Shown here piece after piece: positions 51,645 through 59,230 of a DNA stretch of 64,000 bases. Under the pieces are notes generated by a model. That model was not told where the DNA came from, ran no database searches, and was given only the letters and a program-made list of their open reading frames with translations. A program made the position numbers and the translations under genes. The DNA is from Pontibacter litorisediminis (GTDB lineage: Bacteria; Bacteroidota; Bacteroidia; Cytophagales; Hymenobacteraceae). Numbering within the stretch: position 1 is the first letter of the stretch; each line of letters opens with the position of its first letter. Location: the NCBI RefSeq assembly GCF_029360645.1, contig NZ_JARDUA010000009.1, positions 86,637 to 150,636 of the forward strand, read 5' to 3'.

Positions 51645-52583
51645 ATGAAAATGAGACTTTGTTACCTATTGCTGGCCCTGTTGCTTACCACGGCCGCAAG
51701 CGCTCAACAGAACCCGCAGTACTCACAGTATATATTTAACAGCATGGGCATTAACCCGGCCTACACGGGTAGCAAAAATGTGCTGAACGCTAATCTCTTT
51801 TACCGCACGCAGTGGGCAGGCGTGGATGGGGCTCCCAGCACACAGTCCTTGGCAGTGGATGGGGTGATAGCGAACGACAGGCTGGGCCTGGGCCTGAACA
51901 TCACGCGGGATGAGCTCGGCGCCCAAAGCACGACCAGTGCCTACGCCAACTTTGCCGTAAAGCTGCAGGTGAGCGAGGGTGCGATCTTTAGCCTGGGCAT
52001 AGCGCCTGGCTTGGTGCAGCACATGGTGGATGGCGGTGAGTTCGGCATCCCCGATGACCCAACCATTCCGACGGGAAAAGAAACAACCATAAAGCCGGAC
52101 GTAAAGATCGGCGCCTACTTTCACACGCGTAACTTTTATGCCGGCTTCTCGGGCACAGACCTGCTGCAGTTTAAGGACATGGATCAGGTAGAGCCGGAGC
52201 GCCACTACTTCTTCACCGCCGGCTACGTGTTTGATGTAAGCCCCTTCGTGAAGCTGAAGCCAAGCCTGCTGGTGAAGGAGGATTTCCATGCTCCGACAAG
52301 TATGGACGTGAACGCCTTTATACTTTTGGCCGATCGCTTGTGGCTGGGAAGCTCTTACCGCACCAGCATGAACGTTTTCAACGAGGCAGAGATGGGAGAT
52401 GTGGAAAAGCGCACAGCCGTGGCCTTTATCGCGGAGCTGCAGGTGCTAAAGCAGCTGCGCCTTGGCTATTCCTATGACAAAATGCTGAACGGATACAGCA
52501 ACCAGAGCACCCACGAGGTATCGGTTGGCTACTACTTCTTCCGTAAGAAAGAGACCAAGATGCTGACACCGCAGTACTTTTAA
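51645..52583 (+). CDS. PorP/SprF family type IX secretion membrane protein
   Basis: A 312-residue outer-membrane barrel: signal peptide (ALLLTTAASAQ), then NPQYSQYIFNSMGINPAYTGSK, the N-terminal signature of the PorP/SprF family, and strands to VSVGYYFFRKKE. SprF-type proteins are needed for secretion and surface attachment of the adjacent large type B cargo, in analogy to SprB-SprF. It lies 23 bases after the adhesin and 17 before the OmpA protein, so the three genes form an operon. Confidence 0.93.
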   Translation: MKMRLCYLLLALLLTTAASAQQNPQYSQYIFNSMGINPAYTGSKNVLNANLFYRTQWAGVDGAPSTQSLAVDGVIANDRLGLGLNITRDELGAQSTTSAYANFAVKLQVSEGAIFSLGIAPGLVQHMVDGGEFGIPDDPTIPTGKETTIKPDVKIGAYFHTRNFYAGFSGTDLLQFKDMDQVEPERHYFFTAGYVFDVSPFVKLKPSLLVKEDFHAPTSMDVNAFILLADRLWLGSSYRTSMNVFNEAEMGDVEKRTAVAFIAELQVLKQLRLGYSYDKMLNGYSNQSTHEVSVGYYFFRKKETKMLTPQYF

Positions 52584-52600
52584 CCCTAAGCGCTTACTAT

Positions 52601-54586
52601 ATGAAATTTAAAAATATACCTTTTTACGTAGCAGTAGCCGCTGTACTTGGTTTCTCGCCAGTGGCACACGGCCAGTCTTCGTTGCGCAAGGCAGACAAGC
52701 ATTTCGATAACTATGAGTTCGCGCTGGCACTGCCTGTTTACAGAGAGGCCATCCAGAAGCGCAAGCCGGAGCTGCCGACGGTAGAGCGCATTGCCACAGC
52801 CTACCGCCTCACGCGCCAGAACAAGGAAGCAGAAGTGTGGTATGCGAAGGTGGTGGCTATGCCGGGCCGCCCGCCGATGAACCTGTTCTACTATGCCGAG
52901 GCACTGCGCAGCAATGGCAAGTATGTTGAGGCCAAAGAACAGTACATGCAATGGGGGGAGGAGATGCCGGAGCATGCAGAGCGTGCCCAGCGGCTGATGG
53001 AGGCCACTGACCAGGCGGCACGATTGATGAAGCAACCGGCCGTGGCCGAGGTTACTCCACTCACGGCCTTGAACGCACAGGGAGCCTCGGATTTCAGCCC
53101 GATGCAGTACGGCAGCAGTGGCGTTATTTTTACTTCTGACCGTGGTGTAAGCAAAGAGGGGAAAGATGCCAAAGTATACGGCTGGACTGGCCGCCCTTAC
53201 CTGCAGCTGTTCGTGGCGCAGGAAATTAGTGAGGGTACCTACGGCAGGCCGCAGCCGCTGCAGGATGTTATCAACTCAGACTATCACAACGCCACAGCCT
53301 CGGCTGTGAAAGACGGAGGCAAATTATACTTTACCCGCACCAAAATGGTGCCTGCGCTGGGTAATACCAACGCGGACCCTACCAGCTGGGTAGAGAAAAA
53401 CCAGAATCAAAACCTAATCAACCGCCTCGAGATTTACTCAGCGGAGAGACAGGGCAGCAACTGGAGTAACATTCAGCCGTTTGAATTCAACAAGGTGGAG
53501 GAATACTCGGTGGGCCACCCGGCCGTTTCGCCTGACGGGCAGGTGCTGTATTTTGTGTCGGATATGCCCGGCAGTTTGGGCGATACCGATATTTACTACA
53601 GCACACGCAAAGCCGACGGCAGCTGGAGCGAGCCGGTGAACGCCGGACCGGTGATCAACACCAGCGGCCGCGAGAGCTTCCCCTATGTAGACGCCAATGG
53701 CAAGCTGTACTTTGCCTCTGAGGGCCACGTGGGCATGGGCGGCATGGATATTTACTCAGCAGAAGGAGACCTGGGCAGCTGGCGTGCCGTGAAAAACCTT
53801 GGCTACCCAATTAATACGCCACAGAACGACTATGGCATCATGTTTACTGAGCCGGGCAAACGGGGGCTGCTGTCCTCTAACCGCGACTCCCAGAACGGTA
53901 CAGAGGACATCTACGCCTTCAACATTCTGCAGAAGCCGGTGGTGCTGGCAATCACTACCTTAGGCCGTTTCCAGAACAAACTGAAGCAAACGGTGCAGGA
54001 CCCACTGCCAAACACCAGAATTCTGATGAACCAAAAGAACTCAAAAGATTCTACGGTGGTTATCACAGATGAGAAGGCACAGAGCTTTGCGGATGCCCGC
54101 GCTGGCAATAAGTATAGCTTCACCGGTTCTAAGATGGGCTTCCTGAAAATGGAGTCCGGCATAGATCTTCCGGCAGATGCGCCAGACACAGTGCAGGTGG
54201 CGCTGGTGTTCGATAAGAATGAGGTAGAGAAAGCCATCGTGCTGGAGAACATCTATTACGACCTGGACAAGTGGGATATCCGCCCGGATGCGGCCAAAGA
54301 GCTGGATAAGCTGGTAACCCTGCTGAAGAACAACTCGGCGGTGGAGATAGAGATGGGAGCACACACGGATAGCCGTGAGAGCCAGCAGTATAACCAACTG
54401 CTCTCGGAGAGAAGGGCGCAGGCCGCCGTGGATTACCTCGTGTCGAAAGGCATTGAGCGTAGCCGCCTCACAGCGAAAGGCTACGGCAAAACAAGATTGG
54501 TGAACAAATGTGCTGATGGCGTACAGTGCCCTGAAGAGGAGCACCAGAAAAACCGCCGTACAGAGTTCACGATCAAGAAGAACTAA
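52601..54586 (+). CDS. OmpA-family protein with TPR-like and PD40-like repeats
   Basis: A 661-residue exported protein (signal GFSPVAHGQ, about residue 25). Residues about 30-150 are TPR-like helices (ADKHFDNYEFALALPVYREA; AEVWYAKVVAM), about 170-450 are PD40/propeller repeats (FSPMQYGSSGVIFTSDRG; HPAVSPDGQVLYFVSDM; YFASEGHVGMGGMDIY), and the last ~120 are an OmpA domain (YYDLDKWDIRPDA; AHTDSRESQQYNQLLSERRA; NRRTEFTIKKN) that binds peptidoglycan. Such proteins accompany SprF-type genes and resemble the T9SS component PorE. It is the last gene of the adhesin operon. Confidence 0.92.
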   Translation: MKFKNIPFYVAVAAVLGFSPVAHGQSSLRKADKHFDNYEFALALPVYREAIQKRKPELPTVERIATAYRLTRQNKEAEVWYAKVVAMPGRPPMNLFYYAEALRSNGKYVEAKEQYMQWGEEMPEHAERAQRLMEATDQAARLMKQPAVAEVTPLTALNAQGASDFSPMQYGSSGVIFTSDRGVSKEGKDAKVYGWTGRPYLQLFVAQEISEGTYGRPQPLQDVINSDYHNATASAVKDGGKLYFTRTKMVPALGNTNADPTSWVEKNQNQNLINRLEIYSAERQGSNWSNIQPFEFNKVEEYSVGHPAVSPDGQVLYFVSDMPGSLGDTDIYYSTRKADGSWSEPVNAGPVINTSGRESFPYVDANGKLYFASEGHVGMGGMDIYSAEGDLGSWRAVKNLGYPINTPQNDYGIMFTEPGKRGLLSSNRDSQNGTEDIYAFNILQKPVVLAITTLGRFQNKLKQTVQDPLPNTRILMNQKNSKDSTVVITDEKAQSFADARAGNKYSFTGSKMGFLKMESGIDLPADAPDTVQVALVFDKNEVEKAIVLENIYYDLDKWDIRPDAAKELDKLVTLLKNNSAVEIEMGAHTDSRESQQYNQLLSERRAQAAVDYLVSKGIERSRLTAKGYGKTRLVNKCADGVQCPEEEHQKNRRTEFTIKKN

Positions 54587-54623
54587 AGTTGATTTAAATT
54601 CTCATTAGCTTTCATAGTTTGGA

Positions 54624-54655
54624 AAGGCTCTGCAGTTTCTGTAGAGCCTTTTATC
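54624..54655 (+). terminator. Terminator of the adhesin operon
   Basis: AAGGCTCTGCAG (54624-54635) pairs with CTGTAGAGCCTT (54639-54650, one G-T pair), followed by TTATCTTTTA. A second GC-rich palindrome at 54679-54711 is near the convergent gene. Confidence 0.8.
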
Positions 54656-54734
54656 TTTTAGGCAAGGCATTAACCGGCAGCGGGCGCCTGCTTTGTCTAC
54701 CGGCGCCCGCTATCGTTTGGTAGTCAAGCCTTTT

Positions 54735-55928
54735 TTATCTCTTCCCTGTGTAGGCAACACGGTAAATGATGCCATTCTCATCGTCAGAAATCAACAACGA
54801 GCCATCGGTGTGCTGTGCCAGCCCCACTACACGCCCAAACTGCGCCTGGTTGTTGTTTATCAGGAAGCCTGTCACAAAATCCTCCATGCTCTTGGGCTGC
54901 CCGTTCTCAAAACGCACCCGGATTACTTTGTAGCCTGCCGGCTCTTTCCGGTTCCAGGAGCCGTGCAAGGTAACGAAAGCATCCCCAACAAACTCGCTCG
55001 GAAACTGGGAACCGGTATAGAAGCGCAGGTCCATGGGAGCACTATGGGCATCATAGGTGGCTACCGGGAACTTCGTTTTCTGGGCATACGCCTCCCAACT
55101 CATGCCTTGCGGCGGCTCATCGGCCAGGTTTGGCTTGCCATCCTCATAAACGTAAGGCCAACCGTAATTTCCGCCGTCCACCAGCATGTTCAGCTCCTCC
55201 TGCTGAGTCTCGTCGCCTAGCCAGTCTATGCCGTGGTCGAAGCCGAAGAATCCTTTGGTTTGTGGGTGCCAGTCGAAGCCGATGGTGTTGCGCAGGCCTT
55301 TGGCATAGATGCGTCGGCCGGAGCCATCGGCTTTCATCTGCACCATGGTGGCGTTTTCTTTATGCGTCTCCCCGCAAGCGTTACAGGTGCTCCCCACTGA
55401 TACATACAACATACCGTCCGGGCCAAAGCGGAGCGTGCGGTTGGGGTGCTGCCCTCCCTCCGGGAAGCCCGAAGCGAGCTGCTGCAGCTCTCCCAGCGTG
55501 CCGTCCTTGTTTATAGTGGCCGTGTAGATGTCGTTCACGGTCATCAGGTAGGCTTTGCCATCGTGTATGGTAATGCCATGCATTTCTTCCTTCGTTGCCA
55601 CCACTTTCTGTTGATCGGCTTTGCCGTCCTTATTGGTGTCGCGGAGCATGGTAACGGTCCCTTTGTCGCGGTCGGTCACGTAAACGGTGCCGTCGGTGTG
55701 CACTGCCAGCATGCGTGGCTTGTTCATGTTTTCGGCAAACTTGGCTATCGTGAAGCCTGTGGGCACCCTCAACTGACGCACCCGCTCGTCGGTGGCAGCC
55801 ACTTTGGAGGGCTTAAAGATGTGCCCTTGCATGGAAGCGCTAATTGGAGGTTTGGTGTCTTGGGCCCAGGCAGCTGCCGACACCGCCATAGCCACACCTA
55901 GTGCTAACGTAGTAGTTCTTGTTTTCAT
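54735..55928 (-). CDS. PQQ-dependent sugar (sorbosone) dehydrogenase-like protein
   Basis: A 397-residue exported protein (signal AVSAAAWAQ, about residue 23). The chain is a beta-propeller of the soluble glucose/sorbosone dehydrogenase type: PTGFTIAKFAENMNKPRMLAV, RTLRFGPDGMLYVSVGSTCNACGE, YAKGLRNTIGFDWHP, NYGWPYVYEDGKPN. A Cys-x-x-Cys (CNAC) is unusual and may form a disulfide or bind a metal. It should oxidise an aldose or similar compound outside the membrane if PQQ binds; cofactor use is inferred. Monocistronic. Confidence 0.9.
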   Translation of the reverse strand: MKTRTTTLALGVAMAVSAAAWAQDTKPPISASMQGHIFKPSKVAATDERVRQLRVPTGFTIAKFAENMNKPRMLAVHTDGTVYVTDRDKGTVTMLRDTNKDGKADQQKVVATKEEMHGITIHDGKAYLMTVNDIYTATINKDGTLGELQQLASGFPEGGQHPNRTLRFGPDGMLYVSVGSTCNACGETHKENATMVQMKADGSGRRIYAKGLRNTIGFDWHPQTKGFFGFDHGIDWLGDETQQEELNMLVDGGNYGWPYVYEDGKPNLADEPPQGMSWEAYAQKTKFPVATYDAHSAPMDLRFYTGSQFPSEFVGDAFVTLHGSWNRKEPAGYKVIRVRFENGQPKSMEDFVTGFLINNNQAQFGRVVGLAQHTDGSLLISDDENGIIYRVAYTGKR

Positions 55929-56081
55929 AGCTTACTTTTATATGTTGAAGGCCATGGTGTGCCGTAGCTTTTACCACGAACAGGTATGGTTAGTTGCAGC
56001 AGGCTTGGTCATACCTTCAGGGAAGCATGTATAAACCTTAAGCCACGCTAACCGTTCTCTAGTTGTTCATCAAATTCACCC

Positions 56082-58370
56082 ATGAGTTTATTCCGCTTTA
56101 CGTATACCTCCCTTTTGTTTTTGCTGATGCTCTTACCACAGGTGCTGCTGGCGCAGGAGCTGTACACAGGCTTTGTGCTGCATGCCGGTAACGAGCGGCC
56201 GCTGCAGGGCGTAACAGTCACCGCGAATTCCGGTGAGCAGGGTATCAGCAACGAGAACGGCTATTTTAGCCTGGCCACCGCCACTGCTCCCTCGCAACTC
56301 GTGTTCAGCTTTATTGGGTATAAAACTGAAATCGTAGCTAACCCAAATGTTGGCCAGGAGCTGCGGGTGCTGCTGCATCCGGGGGCAGCCAACCTGCAGG
56401 AGGTAGTGATTACCGGCTACGAGACCAACCGGCCGCTGCTGCAAACGGCGGGCGCGGTAAGTATAATCGAGCGTGCGGTGATCGAGCGGTTCGACGAGAG
56501 TTCCATCGTGCGGGCAGTGAACACCGTGCCGGGAGTGCGGATGGAGGAGCGGGCGCCGGCCAGTTACCGCATCTCCATCCGCGGAAGCTCTTTGCGGTCG
56601 CCGTACGGCATCCGGAACGTGAAGCTCTATTATGACGGTATCCCCTTTACCGAAGCCAACGGTACCACGGCCCTTAACCTGATGGATGCAGCCAATATAG
56701 GAAACATAGAAATCCTGAAAGGCCCGACCGGCAGTATCTACGGGGCCGGCACAGGCGGTACCGTGTTGCTGGAGCCGCGCCGGGCTGCGGCGGGGGAGCA
56801 GTCGTTGGAAGTGGGGGCAACGGCCGGTTCTTTTGGCCTGAGGCGCTATACGGCTACTGCGCGTGTAGGAGGGGAGAAGAGCAGTTTTCTGATGCAGTAC
56901 GCCAGGCAGCAGTATGAGGGCCACCGGCAGCAGTCGGCCGTAGACCGCGAGGTGCTGCTGCTGAGCGCTGAGTTCAGGCCTTCTGACAAGCGCGCCATCG
57001 CTGCCAACCTCATTTACTCGGATTTATACTACGAGCTGCCGGGCGGGCTGACGCAGGAGCAGTACGGGCAGGATCCAAGCCAGGCGCGGGGCGGCATGTT
57101 CGGCAGCGTGGCGCAGAATGCCTCTATGAACCAGGATGGCGTGAACGTGGGGCTGAAACAGGAGTACAGGTTCAACGAAAGCTTTCGCAACACCACCTCT
57201 GTTTACGGTCTGCACCGCTTCCGCGATCACCCCTTTAACACCGACTATGAACGCAACACCAATCAGGAGCTTGGCGGCCGCACTAGCTTTGCCCACGACG
57301 CACAATTGGGAAGTATAGGCGCCACATTTACCGCAGGAGGGGAGTTTCAGCGTGGTTTTGAGGCGGCCCGCACCTACGACAACAACGGCGGCACCCCCGG
57401 CGACCTACGCACCGATGACGAGGTGGTGGCGAAGAGTGGCTTCGCCTTTGCCCAGGCAGAGCTGGAGCTACCTGCTGATTTTATTGCCACGGCTGCGCTT
57501 AGCCTAAATGATGCCAAGTATGAAATCACGCGTCTGCACCAGGTGGGCAGCGGCAACTATAAGTATAACCGCGCTTTTGAGGCTGTGCTCTCGCCACGGG
57601 TGGCCCTGCTGAAGCAACTGACAGAGCAGGTAAGCGTGCATGCCAGCATCAGCTCCGGCTTCTCGCCGCCCACTGAAGAAGAGATTCTGACCTCTGACGG
57701 GCAGCTGAATGAAGAACTGGAGGCGGAGAAAGGCACTAGCTACGAGGCAGGCGTGAGGGGCTTCGCCATGAGCGGCAAGCTGAGCTTTGATGTGGTGGGC
57801 TACTATTTTAAGCTGCGGGAAACGATCGTGAGCCGGCAGGATGTGTCGAGTGTGGCAGTTTTCCGAAACGTAGGCAGCACCGACCAGAAAGGGCTTGAGG
57901 CAAGTATAGCCTATACCTTGCTGGATGACCCGGCGCAGCAGCTAAGCCTGCTGAAAGTATGGACGAGCTATACCTTCAGCCACTTCCGGTTCGACGAGTA
58001 CCGGCAAAATGAGAATAACTACTCTGGCAACAAACTTACAGGTGTTGCGCCGCATGCCGCCACCGCAGGCCTGGACCTGCGTACGCGCCTTGGTTTATAC
58101 CTGAACCTGACGGCAAACTATTCGGATAGAATCCCGCTGAATGATGAAAACACCGTGTATGCCGACAGCTATGTGATAGCCGGGGCCAGGCTGGGTGTAA
58201 AGCGGCAGTTAGGCCAGCACTTTGGGCTGGAGGCATTTTGTGGGGTGGATAACGTAACGGATGAGAAGTATAGCCTCGGCAACGACCTGAACGCCTTTGG
58301 CGGGCGCTTCTTCCAGCCGGCACCGGGGTGCAACTACTACGGCGGCCTCAGCCTAAAGTACACTTTGTAG
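56082..58370 (+). CDS. TonB-dependent outer-membrane receptor
   Basis: A 762-residue receptor with a signal peptide (LLPQVLLAQ, about residue 25). Residues about 28-112 are a carboxypeptidase-like regulatory domain (GNERPLQGVTVTAN, GYFSLATATAP), followed by a plug (LQEVVITGYETNRP, VPGVRMEERAPASYRISIRG, GNIEILKGPTGSIYGAGTGG) and a 22-strand-type barrel ending GLSLKYTL. It is of the FecA/FepA-like class that takes up siderophores or other metal chelates; no SusD partner follows, so a glycan role is unlikely. It ends one base from the convergent DUF4136 gene. Confidence 0.95.
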   Translation: MSLFRFTYTSLLFLLMLLPQVLLAQELYTGFVLHAGNERPLQGVTVTANSGEQGISNENGYFSLATATAPSQLVFSFIGYKTEIVANPNVGQELRVLLHPGAANLQEVVITGYETNRPLLQTAGAVSIIERAVIERFDESSIVRAVNTVPGVRMEERAPASYRISIRGSSLRSPYGIRNVKLYYDGIPFTEANGTTALNLMDAANIGNIEILKGPTGSIYGAGTGGTVLLEPRRAAAGEQSLEVGATAGSFGLRRYTATARVGGEKSSFLMQYARQQYEGHRQQSAVDREVLLLSAEFRPSDKRAIAANLIYSDLYYELPGGLTQEQYGQDPSQARGGMFGSVAQNASMNQDGVNVGLKQEYRFNESFRNTTSVYGLHRFRDHPFNTDYERNTNQELGGRTSFAHDAQLGSIGATFTAGGEFQRGFEAARTYDNNGGTPGDLRTDDEVVAKSGFAFAQAELELPADFIATAALSLNDAKYEITRLHQVGSGNYKYNRAFEAVLSPRVALLKQLTEQVSVHASISSGFSPPTEEEILTSDGQLNEELEAEKGTSYEAGVRGFAMSGKLSFDVVGYYFKLRETIVSRQDVSSVAVFRNVGSTDQKGLEASIAYTLLDDPAQQLSLLKVWTSYTFSHFRFDEYRQNENNYSGNKLTGVAPHAATAGLDLRTRLGLYLNLTANYSDRIPLNDENTVYADSYVIAGARLGVKRQLGQHFGLEAFCGVDNVTDEKYSLGNDLNAFGGRFFQPAPGCNYYGGLSLKYTL

Positions 58371-58371
58371 G

Positions 58372-58986
58372 TTAAGGGCTGTTCCTGTTTACAGGGTTGG
58401 GCGGGAACCGCGACATAATATCGGCCACAACCAGGTTAATGCGGTCCATGTCCTGCGAGGTTGGATTAATGTCTGCCTCCGAAACGCCCCGCCAGATTAA
58501 CTGGTTCGTGTCCGGGTCGATGAGGTCGATCACCAGTGTGCCTATGGGGTAGCTTTGGATGGGCCGGTAATTGGGCAAGCCGGAGGTGGTGTAGCGGAAG
58601 CGGTAGCCAAACCAGTAGCTGTAGCCATAGCCAAAGCCATCTGGGAAAGTATAATCAGCAGCAGTAGCCTGGCTGGTGTCTACCGCCAGGTCATAGGCCA
58701 CGATCAGACCCGGGTTCTCTACCTCAGGGGTGATGCCTTCCTTTAACAGTTCACTTGCGATGGCTTCTTTCACGCGCTGGTCCAGCAGCAGGTTAAACTG
58801 CGGTCCAACGCCGGCGCGGGGCTTCGGCACTTCTGCCCTGTGCCAGTTAAAGGTCCGGTATTGCGTGAAGCTAACAGTAGGGTTATACATATAGCGGATC
58901 TCTTCTCCCACCTGCGGAATGCGGGAACAGCCAACCAGTGCCAGCAGCAACACGAGGTAAGTATAGAAATGACCTATCTTCATCAT
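58372..58986 (-). CDS. DUF4136 lipoprotein
   Basis: A 204-residue lipoprotein (LLLALVGCSR, Cys20) with the DUF4136 domain: VSFTQYRTFNWHRAE, VKEAIASELLKEGITP, NPGLIVAYDLAVD, and the LVIDLIDPDTNQLIWRGV strand. Such proteins are common in Bacteroidota; function unknown. The start is taken at the tandem ATG 58986; a frame reaching 59034 adds an unlikely leader. It converges with the receptor gene. Confidence 0.85.
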   Translation of the reverse strand: MMKIGHFYTYLVLLLALVGCSRIPQVGEEIRYMYNPTVSFTQYRTFNWHRAEVPKPRAGVGPQFNLLLDQRVKEAIASELLKEGITPEVENPGLIVAYDLAVDTSQATAADYTFPDGFGYGYSYWFGYRFRYTTSGLPNYRPIQSYPIGTLVIDLIDPDTNQLIWRGVSEADINPTSQDMDRINLVVADIMSRFPPNPVNRNSP

Positions 58987-59175
58987 AGCACAATCATATG
59001 CGGTGGTATAGTATAAACGCCGGAAGGATGGCAAAAAAGTATACTATTGCTAAAAAATATAGCGGTTTAAGTATATGCTCTCTTCTTGCTATGCTAACGC
59101 AGTAGAAGTGCGGGTGTTGCTAAACTCCTGCTAAAGTATGAACCGGTTTCTACCCTGGCCCAGGATGAGGGCCTC

Positions 59176-59211
59176 ATAAAAAAGCCTGGCCACATGTGGC
59201 CAGGCTTTTAA
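59176..59211 (-). terminator. Terminator of gcvP
   Basis: A perfect palindrome AAAAGCCTGGCCACATGTGG continuing to 59209, flanked by A and T runs, about 20 bases past the gcvP stop. Confidence 0.88.
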
Positions 59212-59230
59212 AGTATAAGAGGGAGGAGGA

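Noticed and set aside
54679..54711. GC-rich palindrome AGCGGGCGCC / GGCGCCCGCT as terminator
   Set aside because: No T run follows on either strand, so I list only the neighbouring hairpin as a terminator.
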